In this document: positions 46,045 through 56,643 of the stretch, in pieces
Layout: each line of letters starts with the position of its first letter
Numbering within the stretch: the stretch's first letter is position 1
DNA from: Liriodendron chinense
Lineage: Eukaryota > Streptophyta > Magnoliopsida > Magnoliales > Magnoliaceae
Reading direction: 5' to 3'
Length of the DNA: 64,000 nucleotides
NCBI GenBank assembly: GCA_003013855.2
Contig: PVNU02000949.1
Span: 938,001 to 1,002,000, forward strand
Notes under the pieces: model-generated
Told to the model about the DNA's origin: nothing
The model's database searches: none
Seen by the model: the letters and a program-made list of their open reading frames with translations, nothing else
Program-made: the position numbers and the translations under genes

Positions 46045-46405
46045 GTGTGGGGACCAAAGCACCAATGTTGTCTGATTAATTCAGATATTAATATCGGAGC
46101 GTCTGATGATGATGCCTTTGCTAAGATCAATAGCTGCTCGCAAAGAAGATCCAATGGTGTGTCGACGGATTTAGACAACACTAATAGATGCTTGTGAAGA
46201 AGACGCAATTATGCATTGGAGTGTAAATCTGACTATGCATCATTGCGTCTTCTTCACAAGCATCAATTGGTGTTGTCTAAATCCGTCGACACACCATTGG
46301 ATCTTCTCTGCGAGCAGCTATTGATCTTATCAAAGGCATCATCATCAGATGCTTGGATTTTAATATGTGAATATTTGGACGACAATGGTGCTTTAGTTGC
46401 CACAC
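46045..46405. repeat. inverted duplication of F-box exon 3 (164-bp arms, 34-bp spacer)
   Basis: The left arm 46045-46208 is the reverse complement of the right arm 46243-46405. Both derive from the FBD exon C-terminal part (TTGTCTAAATCCGTCGACAC...TTGATCTTA.CAAAGGCATCA). The spacer repeats the block just left of the left arm (GCATTGGAGTGTAAATCTGA at 46013 and 46213). Transcription would give a long hairpin RNA. Confidence 0.9.
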
Positions 46406-46425
46406 ATACTGGAGATTGCTGGTAA

Positions 46426-47651
46426 GGAGTAGCTTTGTGGCCATAGAGCATATTTTCTTAGTTTGGTCTGTGAGTTTGGGTTTGGTGATTCTACATGAAT
46501 GCTTCTCATTTGATCTCATGATCCCAGCAATCCAAGCAATCGACTTTTCTGAACAGGTTCTCAGTTGGGAGAATTTGGGACCCAGGGTTTGTAATGTAGA
46601 CCATTGTTCTGTTGCATAATTGTGAGTAGACCGTCTAAAAAATTGTCCCAAATACTCAGGTTGAATAGATTTTTGGCACATGACCCACTCGCAGCAGGAC
46701 ACGACAGAATAATGATCTGGATTACTGAACCATGGGTCCCTTCTCAGAAATGAAAACACAAGTTGATAGTAGAAAGCCATGTATTTTGGATCCTGCAATT
46801 CCTCTGTTTCGAAATTCTGGATGCAGGAATTTTTTTTGTTTGTGAAGCTCTGTTTACAAACCAAGGATCTCTGATCTTTGGATAAATGTATTTTTATTTC
46901 ACCTTCATCCCGATGAGATCATATTATGAATGGGTTGGATGGCATATTGACATCATGGTGGGTCCCAAGAAGGTTTCAATTGTAAGCATTCCTATTCCCA
47001 CCTTTTCTGTTGGTGTGGCCCACATGAGTTTTCGATCTGCCTAATTTTTATGCTAATCCTTGAATGTAACCTGGGGTAACTGATGGACGGAATGGATGTC
47101 ACATAGAGATCCTAGTGGGCCCCATGAGCTTATTATTTGAGCCTCTTAGACATGCGAGGGAGTTCTAGTTATGTCAAGGTCCCATCACTAGATTTTCAAC
47201 TGCTGGGGCTGCATTTATTTAACATCTTTTTGCCAGAATTATGCCCATCTGCAATCATAGTACATTCCAATGGCACACATGTTCAGAATCCACTGTGCAA
47301 AATTCAATGGCCGAAAATTGGGAACTTGCTTGAGCTGAAAATTCAGGTTGATTCATTCATCAGGTGGACAACAATACAAAACATGTGGATGGTTAAAAAA
47401 GAAAAAAGAAAAAAAGAACTTGCTGTAGCCACCCATTTGTTTCCTGCACTGTGGCCCACCTAATGAGTCGACTGGCCTGAATTTTGGGCCATTACATCTA
47501 TGGAGTGTGCCTATTTAATGAACTGCTCGGATCTTGCACAAGCGTGCTGTATAGGCACATGGGAATAGCAAAACTCCCATAGTCTATAGTGGGTCGGGGG
47601 AGAAAATGTAGATAGAAGGATATGAGTGGAGACATCCTAAATCCTTTAGCC
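46426..47651 (+). other. 3' flank of F-box unit 7 (no gene)
   Basis: Paralog of 19736-20969. Only unit-specific non-coding sequence and repeat-derived stretches seen. Confidence 0.55.
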
Positions 47652-48017
47652 TATTTGTTTCATTAATTACATGGCAATGTAAGGAAATGTGTGATGATTT
47701 TAAATTACCTTACTTGATTATAAATTATTCGACCCATCTCCTGACAGCATCTGAATTTGACCACTACTTTCATGTATGGTATCTTGGTGGTAAAATTGCA
47801 TTGGCAATATTTTTAGATTAATGTCAAACATCACTAAAATACATTGATGTTGCAATTTGAATTTGAGATTTTCATGGTAATGCCACAAACAAGTGCAATG
47901 ATCACAAATTCCTTGACATTTGACTAATGATTCCTATGTTTGGTTTGGTGGTGAGAAAATCGTAATAATAACACGTATTCTTTCAATTATTGGAGTAATT
48001 TGTGAAACAAACATGCC
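47652..48017. mobile_element. MITE in LHCB3-like promoter copy 4
   Basis: Second copy of the 20970-21334 element, same ends (TATTTGTTTCATTAATTAC / GTAATTTGTGAAACAAACAT) and same position. Confidence 0.65.
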
Positions 48018-48367
48018 CTAAAGTTGTCCCATAGGCTCAGAAGAAGCCCAACAATCTCCACCACAACTTACATCTAACCCACTACCCATTTTCCCACTCC
48101 TTCCTAAATACATTCCTTTCAATTCCCTTCCATACTTCCATACTACAATTCCACCACCTTAGATACAAACCTCCGAGACAAAAGCAAAAGATCCAATTTC
48201 ATCCCAAGTTCTTAGGGGAATTGACAGTGGAGATAGCGGTGATGCTTAACGGCAGCATCCGTTAAGCCAAGCACTATTGGTAAATCATTTTTGGGCCAAA
48301 ACAGGGGGTGCAAATGCCAATCCTCTTCACGATGTTCTCTATGGAGAATGGAAAATTCACCATGGTA
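48018..48367 (+). pseudogene. LHCB3-like 5' fragment 4 (exon 1)
   Basis: Leader CCACTACCCATTTTCCCACT, start codon changed to ATA near 48231, then GGTGCAAATGCCAATCCTCT (GANANPL) and ACGATGTT (DV). It ends AAATTCACCATG|GTAAGG (KFTM, donor at 48368). The family reads NPLRDVVS..KYTM|GNDLWYG. Intron sequence follows to 48724, where a Gypsy element begins; exon 2 homology reappears at 53237. Confidence 0.6.
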
Positions 48368-48724
48368 AGGGCCAATTTAAAACTTGTATACATAATACAT
48401 ATATGTATGTATTTACAACGGTCTGTATGTATATGTATATGGTGAATATATGTAGTTTTCAATAGTTTCACCTAATGGTATGTACGCCATATCATATCTG
48501 TCTTGATGCTTTCATGTGGTGTGCCTTCAATGTTCATTTCAGAAATTTCAATATAACCAGGCATGCTTGGGTACCACTTAAAAAGTGAGTTTATCTCATT
48601 CTAGCTACTAGTAATCATTTAATAGGATGTGTTTGGTTGCACTTTAATCATGAATATGATATTTTATGATTAATCAATCTAATTCGAGACAATTTTTTAA
48701 TGAAAAATTATAGAAATTGCAGTT

Positions 48725-49665
48725 TGACATAGGACAATGGCTTAATCTAAACATATGCATATAAAACATGTAGAATTCAACGGAATCATGTAGCAAATCA
48801 AGTAAACATCCACCTTTCATCATCATGAATCAGAAAATCACAAGGGAAACATGCAATAGATAGGCCATCATCACAAATCACGCAATACTAGGTGCAAATC
48901 ATGCGTGGATTAGATCCAGGCGAGAGATATGACCTCCTGATATTGCATGGTTTCATCCAAGCAACCCATAGAATTCACTAGTCTAGGAAATCAAAAGATT
49001 TCTGAGCTAGGAATCTTAAAAGTTGAGAAATGTAGTGTAGGATTCAAATTTTCAGATTATATAATGTTGGAGAAGTGAAAAGAAATATTAGAATAAAGAG
49101 GAAGATGTGAATATTACCTTAGGAGAAGAAGATTTAGAAAAAAGGAAGAAGAAAAGAAAAGAAAGAATATGAGAAGAGATCCACTAGACAGAAGAGGGAG
49201 ATGAGTCACCAAAAGCTTTCAATTTTCATAAACAATAGTATAATGATAAGAAAGGTTAGAGCAACACCCTTATAAAATTCAAAATTAACATAATTACAAA
49301 AATACCCTTACTAAAAAAATTTAAAACAAAAAGACATTCGCACGAAAAAGCATGCGCACACTGACCCAAAACTCAAATAAGTAAAAGTGCATAAAATAAA
49401 CTCAAATCTAAGATGTCTGATGGCCTCTGATGATGGCACGATGAAAGTGGGTCACGACAAATCAATGGTCCGATACATCATCATTGTGATCTAACGGTCT
49501 AATCATCTCCTCCAAACAACTTACACATGTTACGAACACATATGTAAGGTCTTCACCACGATTTAGGAACTTAGACTTGATCCAAACCCATCATCAAACC
49601 ATATGGACGCACGCATGACTCATCTTTTACGCTAGTATACTCTAAAGGGCTTAATATCCGCATCA
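48725..49665 (-). repeat. 3' LTR of chromovirus-like copy 2 (941 bp)
   Basis: On the minus strand it begins TGATGCGGATATTAAGCC after the purine tract AAGGAGAA and ends CATTGTCCTATGTCA. Its tail matches 52548-52826. Confidence 0.75.
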
Positions 49666-49741
49666 TTCTCCTTATCTGATAAGAGCTCGACTCCGGCGAG
49701 ATAAAACTTTGGTACTTCTCCAACGAATCTGGACCAAGTCT

Positions 49742-50140
49742 CTATAACTCTACTTCCGTAAGCCATGTACAATAAAATTGTGGCATGTTCTTCCATTTAA
49801 CAAGGTATCGTTGGAAGCCTCCATCTCGAGTGAATACGATCTCTTCATCCACAATCCTTTCAATTTCTTCTTTTTGCCCAACTAAGGTTGGGATGGGTGG
49901 AATGGGCTGGGAAGAAAACTCAGAATATGGCCATGAATGGGGAGAATGTTCTATGGAAGGATTCAGATAAAGGATTAGATCTTGTAAATTGATTGTTGGA
50001 TTAATCCCTATGTTAGGTGGAAGGTCTATCCGGTACGCATTGGACCCAATGTTCTGTAATACTTTGAATGTTTCAGCACTGTGAGCTTGTAATTTTCTAT
50101 CAGCACCCCGAGGAAACCGCTCTGGCCTTATCCATACCAT
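49742..50140 (-). CDS. integrase C-terminal tail with chromodomain (remnant)
   Basis: Open for 132 residues. It starts in the integrase tail (WIRPERFPRGADRKLQAHSA, NIGSNAYRIDLPPNIG) and ends in a chromodomain (EIVFTRDGGFQRYLVKWKNM, TWLTEVEL). In the family this part targets integration. It is the 3' end of a polyprotein whose catalytic parts are deleted; the first Met is not a true start. The upstream frame at 50192-50377 (KSADAFARHIHELHSYIRQR) belongs to the same domain but is shifted. Confidence 0.8.
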   Translation of the reverse strand: MVWIRPERFPRGADRKLQAHSAETFKVLQNIGSNAYRIDLPPNIGINPTINLQDLILYLNPSIEHSPHSWPYSEFSSQPIPPIPTLVGQKEEIERIVDEEIVFTRDGGFQRYLVKWKNMPQFYCTWLTEVEL

Positions 50141-50189
50141 TACATAATCTCTCTCATGGAATTATTGTAGTTTATGATGCGAGTTAGCT

Positions 50190-50765
50190 GATTATTTGCA
50201 ACTTTCATTACTTACATTTATCCGTTGTCTAATATATGAATGCAACTCATGAATGTGACGGGCAAATGCATCGGCTGACTTTGAAGATCTTTGGGAGACA
50301 GACATGAATGAAACTAAAAGATGCTTTGGTGAAGCAATGGATTCAAAATAAACAACCCTATGAAAATAAACAACCATATGATCTAGAACTTGAGAAACTC
50401 TAACAAACGAACACTTCTCATGGGTGGCACATAACTTATCATTCTTTAGGATTCTCCAGGTCTACTCTAACTGATAGAGGTGTTGATCCTCATACGTGTT
50501 ATAAACAAGGATGATATTTGGGTATCCCAACACTTGAGAACACACACTTTTGATACCAAGTCTTAAATAAATCTTGGCATTGACCATTATTTTCAACATC
50601 TCTTCGTGACATGGGATAGAGACTCTGGCCATTACATCCACCATGACATAAATACGCCACAAAATGAACCAACACTTGATCGAAATTTTGTGAATGGCCA
50701 GGATGTGCCTGCATGTGCACCACATGCCACTGTTCTTGGAAGTGAAAAGGGCAAGCATGACACAC
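50190..50765 (-). pseudogene. second conserved block of chromovirus-like copy 2
   Basis: ALFTSKNSGMWCTCRHILAI and SVCSQVLGYPNIILVYNTYE match plus-strand 7717-8241. Function unknown; frames are interrupted. Confidence 0.4.
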
Positions 50766-50857
50766 AGAGCAAAACTTAAACTTAAACTTTCCTGACTGAA
50801 TTCTTCCCTGAGAAGTTTATCAAATTAACGCTGCATTTTTTGTATGTTCTGCGGGGT

Positions 50858-51265
50858 TCACTTGGTATGGAGGAAAGCTTGACATAATCGACCTAGGGAC
50901 AAGATCATTGTGTGTTGAGTGACCCATTTGGGTGAGAATTCATCCCATAAATCATCTGGTGAGATATCACAAGTCATGTGGCTGTCTACTATCATATCCT
51001 CACTAGTCTCTTTTTCAGATTCATTCGTGCTTACTATGATAAAAGACTTAGATTGAGACTCTACATCAATTAAGTCATACATGACATCTGGAAGTGGTGC
51101 GATCTCAAACTCTTCGAACTTTTCATTACTTGCACACACTTCTTCATACCCAAGAATAGTGAGTGATGCCTCAATTTCTTCTTCTTCATCACTATCAATT
51201 TCAGGCACGTAGTATTCCACTTTGTAAACACTTTGTTTGGGCTCTTCCAACTGGCCATTGGCCAA
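50858..51265 (-). CDS. acidic ORF of chromovirus-like copy 2
   Basis: 135 residues: YKVEYYVPEIDSDEEEEIEA, then SLTILGYEEVCASNEKFEEF, then SEDMIVDSHMTCDISPDDLW. Same order as 7153-7662. No family recognised. Chromoviral gag-pol has an acidic linker between zinc finger and protease, which is one possible origin. Confidence 0.5.
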   Translation of the reverse strand: MANGQLEEPKQSVYKVEYYVPEIDSDEEEEIEASLTILGYEEVCASNEKFEEFEIAPLPDVMYDLIDVESQSKSFIIVSTNESEKETSEDMIVDSHMTCDISPDDLWDEFSPKWVTQHTMILSLGRLCQAFLHTK

Positions 51266-51499
51266 GGTATTATCTCGCTCTCATGAAAATATAATTGGTG
51301 TTAAATACTCCTTAAATTATTTAAAAGCCGAAATTTCCTTAATGACGGGTTGCACCACCTCAGAAGGTGGTGGCCATATGGGCTCTCTTTCTGGATGGGA
51401 AGGTGGGGCAACTCTCTCCTGAGCTAATGACTTTTGATGGTAAGAGATGGTAAGATATTTTTCTTTTAAACGCTCTTTCATCTCATCCAATTGTGAGAT

Positions 51500-52127
51500 C
51501 AGGGTCTCACCTCTCCGCTCAATTCGTCACTCCAAAACAACTTGGGACTTGACCCATCAATTTCAACTTAACAAAATGCACTTGTCGATTATCTGACATA
51601 TCATAACACTCAAATTAGTGATCCATGTCAGCTAACCAGTTAAGGAATGCATTGGGGTTAAGATACCCATCAAAACTTAGGGCCTCTACTTTCACGCTTC
51701 TCAACACACGATCGTCAGGATCGTAGCAGTTCTGATACTCAAATGTTGGTTGTGGGTCTCGCGCCCCACCATGACCTCTAACTCCACGACCTCCACCTCC
51801 ACACCTGGGGGCAAGTTCCTTAACGGCTCCTCTCACTTAAGATTGTTCATCGCTCCCATTGTCGGGAGTTTCCTTCTACGACGCTTCTATTCGCTCTAGT
51901 CTATTCATGGTGGTGGTGACTTAGGTGCCTAAATGAGTGAAGACATTCTTGTTTGCCGTGTCCATAGCAGTTGATTGAGTGACGATATTTTTGTTTGTCG
52001 CTTCCATAGCGGTTAACCTTTGGATCAGTTTAGCAAGTTGCTTAGATAACTGCTTGTTTCTCATGATGGGATGAAGTCCGAAATCTTTTCCTGTTCTTGT
52101 GGGCATACACGGGAAGACTTCATCCAA
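51500..52127 (-). pseudogene. gag N-terminal remnants
   Basis: 51921-52127 reads MDEVFPCMPTRTGKDFGLHP and KNIVTQSTAMDTANKN. 51615-51836 reads EALSFDGYLNPNAFLNWLAD, the gag start motif of chromoviruses (FDGxLxPxxFxxWLxxM), after a glycine/arginine-rich stretch. Stops separate the pieces, and the frame is lost beyond 51600. Confidence 0.7.
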
Positions 52128-52530
52128 GTTTTCTTAAACTTGACTCTACGGAACAAACAACTCATAATATGAATGCTATGATTCTACTCCTATTATGAGG
52201 AATGAACTGACACACTTCCCAACCCTGGATTCACCAAACTAGAATTTTCTAATTCAGAAAATTTCCTAACTTTAAAAACTTTTTAAAAATGATTTTTTTT
52301 TTCCTAAAAATAACAAATTTCAAAAATCAGACTTTCTAAGTCTGGAAAACACTAAATCTAGACACTACAATCAAAATATAAAAAGTTTCTACAAATGAAA
52401 AGTTTTTATTTTTTGGAAACTTTGTAAATCTGAAAAAAAAAATTTCTAAATTGACTTGACGTGAAATCCTAAAAAAAAAGACAAAACCCTAGGTTGATAA
52501 CTCGATCTACGTTAACCATGCAAGGATCCT

Positions 52531-52545
52531 AACTCTAATACTAAA
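52531..52545 (-). other. tRNA-Met-type primer-binding site (diverged)
   Basis: Minus strand TTTAGTATTAGAGTTAGGAT resembles the chromoviral TTTGGTATTAGAGC PBS next to the LTR end GACCTACGTCA. Confidence 0.55.
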
Positions 52546-52547
52546 TT

Positions 52548-52826
52548 TGACGTAGGTCAATGGCCTAATCTAAACATATGCAAGTAAAACATGTAAAATT
52601 TAGCAAAATCATATAGCAAATCAAGTAAACATCCACTTTTCATCATCATAAATTAGAAAATCAGAAGGGAAACATGCAATAGACGGGCCATCACCACAAA
52701 TCACACAATACTAGGTTCAAATCATGCGTGGATTGGATCCGGCGAGGAATAAGACCTCCCGATCTTACATTGTTTCATTCAAACAACCCATATGATTCAC
52801 TAGTCCAGGTAATTGAAGATTATTTC
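52548..52826 (-). repeat. 5' LTR fragment of chromovirus-like copy 2
   Basis: 279 bp matching 48725-49010 (TAATCTAAACATATGCA, CATGCGTGGATTGGATCC). Homology stops near GTCCAGG, so the outer two thirds of this LTR are gone and the target duplication cannot be read. Confidence 0.75.
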
Positions 52827-53236
52827 TAACCCTTATATCAATCCATCCATCATGTAAGCCCCCTCCTATTCTCTTTGGCACCCAAAACTCAGTTCATCTA
52901 GAATTCAGGTGGGCCTCACCATGAAAAGTCATGCTTCAAACCTATAAATTGTGGCCCACCTGAGTTTTAGTATGGCCTGGTTTTTTGGATGTCTGTTATC
53001 CTAGTCAGATGCATCTTATGAATGGATTGGATGGAATATCAAAACACAATGGGCCCCACACCGGAAGGTGTTTAGTGGTGGGCGTCCCCATTCCACTGTT
53101 TTCTGTTGGTGGCCTACCTGAGTTTTGGATCCACCACTTTTTTGGGTCTCAAGGATAATAGGTGGGGGCACAAATAATAGATGGATTGCTTGTTGAGGCC
53201 CCACACATCTTTTCCTATGATAAGATCAACTTAGAA
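52827..53236. repeat. fold-back-type repeat between Gypsy LTR and LHCB3-like exon 2
   Basis: GTGGGCCTCACC / GGCCTACCTGAG palindromic body. Probably inside the former intron. No gene. Confidence 0.4.
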
Positions 53237-53389
53237 GGAAATGATCTTTGGTACAGTTTGGATGGATTGGGTTAAGTACTTGGGCCCTTTCTCAGCTCAT
53301 ACCCTTTTGTACCTCACAGGGGAATTTCCCGGCGAGACACCGCTGGATTATCAGACCTGGAACCATTTGCCAGGAACAAGGCTCTTGAG
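53237..53389 (+). pseudogene. LHCB3-like exon 2 fragment
   Basis: Encodes, in two frames, GNDLWY, then [21 protein letters not shown], then after a deletion DTAGLSDLEPFARNKALE. The N-terminal third of mature Lhcb3 reads [45 protein letters not shown]+N+ALE. GNDLWYG rather than xxIWYG points to Lhcb3 among the LHCII proteins. About 10 bp coding DYGW are missing and a stop follows WYSLDGLG. Homology ends at CTTGAG|GTAATTCATG, which could be a splice donor or the codons VIH. No later exon was found to 56 kb. Confidence 0.8.
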
Positions 53390-53737
53390 GTAATTCATGC
53401 TCTTCATCCTTCGTTTAAGCTGATGTAATCAGTAGCCTATTAATAATTAATGACATTTAAAAAATCCCTTCTGTGTTATTACACAAAGCTAAATCACCGA
53501 TGTTCTCTTTTGACTGGGAAAATTTTCAAGTAGCATTGATCTAATGGAGATCAGGTGGTGGAATAGACGAGTAAAACACTCCAACCATGATCAGATGGTT
53601 GCAAGTTGATCCATACTGGAATTTCATTTTGTCAAAATAGAGTAGAGAGCTACTCTATAAAACACTAAGAGGATCTTTATGAGGCCGGATCCACTACAAA
53701 CGTTTCCTACAAATGTTTATATTTGTCACATCATTGG
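53390..53737. other. no gene seen
   Basis: A/T-rich unique-looking DNA downstream of the LHCB3-like exon; possible intron 2 remnant. No coding signal. Confidence 0.4.
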
Positions 53738-53870
53738 TCTTTTTTTCTGTTTTTTTTAATAAGTTAGTCATGCAACGCACCCACCCTGTTAGCTGGTAGC
53801 ACTCGAACCTGAGACCTGCTGTTGAAAGGCCTAGGCATCTTCCAGTTGGGCTATCAGGCGAGACACAGTT
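53738..53870 (-). mobile_element. tRNA-like SINE, second copy
   Basis: The reverse complement reads GTCTCGCCTGATAGCCCAAC, GGAAGATGCCTAGG, AGGTCTCAGGTTCGAGTGCT and ...GTTGCATGACTAACTTA with an A-rich tail. It is nearly collinear with 42500-42690 and has a better B-box (GGTTCGAGTGC). No clear target duplication. Confidence 0.7.
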
Positions 53871-56216
53871 AACCATGTCTAATCCAATCAGTTAACCATG
53901 TCTCTCCACCGGGTTTCTCATTGGGGTGTTAAGTTCTGTCCAATCCAAATATCATGTAAACCACACTAAAGGTAAAAATATCCTCACCACTCATCACTTA
54001 GACAATGGCATTTTTGCAAATTAAGAAAACCTGCTCTGGCAAGGAGGCGAGAGGCATTTAAAACTGGGATCCGGATCCTCTCTCATACCGAGTAGAAAGC
54101 CTCTACTGCTGCCTCTCTCATTGGTCACATCAGTCTGACACAATGAGGGAGGAGAAAAGCATATTCCTCAGCTCGGTAGGAGCAGAGGATGTGGACTCTT
54201 AAAGCCCCTAACTCACAGTACCAATTCTCATGCTGTAAATTTGTGGTTACACCATATTTAAGATTATAGCTCGAGTGAGCCCCACCATATTTTTATGTTA
54301 AATCTACCCTGACCAGAAAGTGTAGAACCTAATGATAGGCGTAGAGTGCAAAAATCGGGCCAATCAATTTTTCAGGTGGAGCATACAATCAGAAACAGTC
54401 TACAAGGCTACGCTTACCGTCCACACTATTTCCCTTTGTCTGGGCTAACTAAATAATGGGCAGGCATGATATTTGGGACTTAAGCCCAAGTTTCGGTTTG
54501 TTATTTAATGGGTGGAGTATTGATATAATCATTATAGTGGGCCTTGTACATGTGAAGGTAAACATTTCTTGGCAACCTCGATTTATGCGCCTGGGGAGAG
54601 GATTAGCTGTGACACTATCATGCTTTGGTTAACAAGTGAAGATAAGAAGATACACCCACACATTTGGGACAGTGGTAGATTGAGTGAAGATATCCTTGTT
54701 TCAACGCTAAAGGTATTTATCCCCCCAATGTGGTGGTGACTAACATTGCAGGGTGACTCACAATGTGGGTGTGAGTACTCCAAAACAAAAAAAAAAAAAA
54801 GGATGAGAAGACAGTAATGTTATTGGTGTTAATGCAAATTAAATTTTTTATGTTTGATATTAGCCATTAATCAACATGATTATGAGTTCAGGATAAGGAT
54901 GATCACAAGAAATGAAAATTTTCATTTCATAAATGACCAGATGGGCCAACTCCAGTTAAGGTATAGACGCATCCGATATATGTTAGCAATGAGACCTTTA
55001 ACATGTAATCTCATCCTAGCGAATGTTCTTCCTTTCGACTTCCCAATTTACTTAGGAGTTCTATTTAATGAAATGGAATTAACCCTGCAAACCTCTAGTT
55101 TATGCGCTTTCATAATTGTTGTGGACCATCCGATTAGTGGACCAACATTTTATGCCCATTGAATCCAACCTCTTCCTCCTAACCCCCAAACACTCATGAC
55201 TTTTAAGCAAAACAATCCAATGAGCGATTGGTGGCTTCATGTCTAAAGAGTTGATATAGTTGCCTCCAAACCCTCTTACCAACTTCAACCAACTTAAAGG
55301 AGTTTCCTTACAGATTCGAGATGATCATACATTGTGGGGCCGTAACGCCGGTACAGAAAAAATGGAAACCCTGTGTTGTCTATACCAATTCATTGTTAGG
55401 ATGATTTGAGGTAAATAATGCATCAGATTAGGATATATCATGCTGTCTCATATCTGTGGCTTGACTTCCCAAAAGCATATTTCAATAGAGAACTAAGCAC
55501 ATATAAGTCCCTGCACTGCTATATCCTCCAAGCTTTTAGTAGTCACAACATGCATTAAAATGAATTCCTCAATACATTTTGTGGTAAAAAAAAAAAAAAA
55601 AAAACTTGTACCCCAAACAATGGACAGGTGCCAGTTGGTAATCCGAGTACTTGTTTGTTGTGCTTAAACAATTGGATAGTTTTTCGTTTCAACTGTCTAT
55701 TAGATATCCACCAATCAAATAATTAGATAATTAAATTAGTGAATTCCATAAGTTATGGTCCTTTTAAATTGTGTCTCATAATTTGGATGAATATAATTTA
55801 AAGTTAATTATTTAAGAGAAATGCTCATACACAACTAGTTGTGCGTCCAACTAGTTGGTGCGTGTGGCCACCATGGTGCTTGCTATGACTTTGTAAACAC
55901 CCAACCTAAAATCATGAAGAATACTTGACTGGATTGCAGTAAAATGTTTCAATTTGCATCCGATTGGACCAGAGAAGCATTACAAATAGATAGTATGGAG
56001 GAGATCCTTGGGACCTCCCGAAGCTAGTAAAGAGTTCAATGGGCCAAAAGGCACTAACAGGAACTGATTCCTTCTAGTGACATGAACCACCCGAATTTGC
56101 TAGGTTCGCTCCATGTCAGCTGAGGTGGCAAAAATAACTCAAAGATTATGAAACTGTACCAGCAAGAATCTGCAATAGAAGTCCACTTATCACTTGATGC
56201 AACTGATCCTATCACC
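53871..56216. other. repeat-derived DNA without a recognised gene
   Basis: A possible 130-bp inverted-end MITE at 54067-54198 (GATCCGGATCCTCTC / GCAGAGGATGTGGACTC), fold-back remnants at 54240-54560, a poly-A run at 55586-55604. At 55650-55815 there is a copy of the upstream flank of F-box units, followed by the left end of a GAGAAATGCTCA MITE (55816, truncated about 55890). Short ORFs at 54854-55162 and elsewhere show no recognisable family. Confidence 0.45.
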
Positions 56217-56221
56217 CAAAG

Positions 56222-56590
56222 TGTTGGGTGCGTTTCACACAAACCTTCGGATCTCGACCCCCTAATACACTAGAATTATGGACTACGATAATGCAATAAT
56301 CAAGAATAAACATCAACCACACGAACACAAAGAGTTTTTATGTGGAAAACCCTCAAAAGGGGTAAAAACCACGGGACCTAGTCCAGATCAACAATCAACT
56401 ATCTCAGGGAACTGTTACAACCGATCTCAAGTACACACCGCTTGGATCAAACCTTCTTCACCCACTTAGGATATGGATAAACAACAAGAGAATAGTAAAA
56501 GTAAAGCAATCTCACCAATCCCGAGGACGTAGAAGCACTGAGACGACGGTTGCACAGAAGAATCCCTCTTCAAGCAACTTCTCCCTTCTA

Positions 56591-56643
<53 letters not shown>

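Larger units (their letters stand above)
43424..46425 (+). pseudogene. F-box/LRR/FBD pseudogene, unit 7, carrying a solo LTR
   Basis: Exon 1 runs 43424-44768 and is interrupted by the solo LTR 43890-44472. The F-box is damaged: about 28 bp between QLP and MPMKFI are missing, and the end of exon 1 is deleted. Exon 2 is 45151-45309 (EEYGPGDLPVTCHNLQEL). Exon 3 begins at 45795, keeps VIKMNGFTGLKDEMQLVKF, then runs into the inverted duplication 46045-46405. A pseudogene by several independent breaks. Confidence 0.85.
48725..52826 (-). mobile_element. deletion-derived chromovirus-like Gypsy element (copy 2)
   Basis: On the minus strand: truncated 5' LTR (52548-52826), PBS, gag start pieces (52127-51500), acidic ORF, second block, integrase tail plus chromodomain, 3' LTR (48725-49665). 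Protease, RT, RNase H and the integrase core are missing, exactly as in copy 1. It lies in the putative first intron of LHCB3-like copy 4. Confidence 0.8.

Noticed and set aside
53390..53430. Continuation of the LHCB3-like exon as VIH...
   Set aside because: After three codons that match Lhcb3, the frame diverges completely and stops, and GTAATT can equally be a splice donor, so I ended the exon at 53389.
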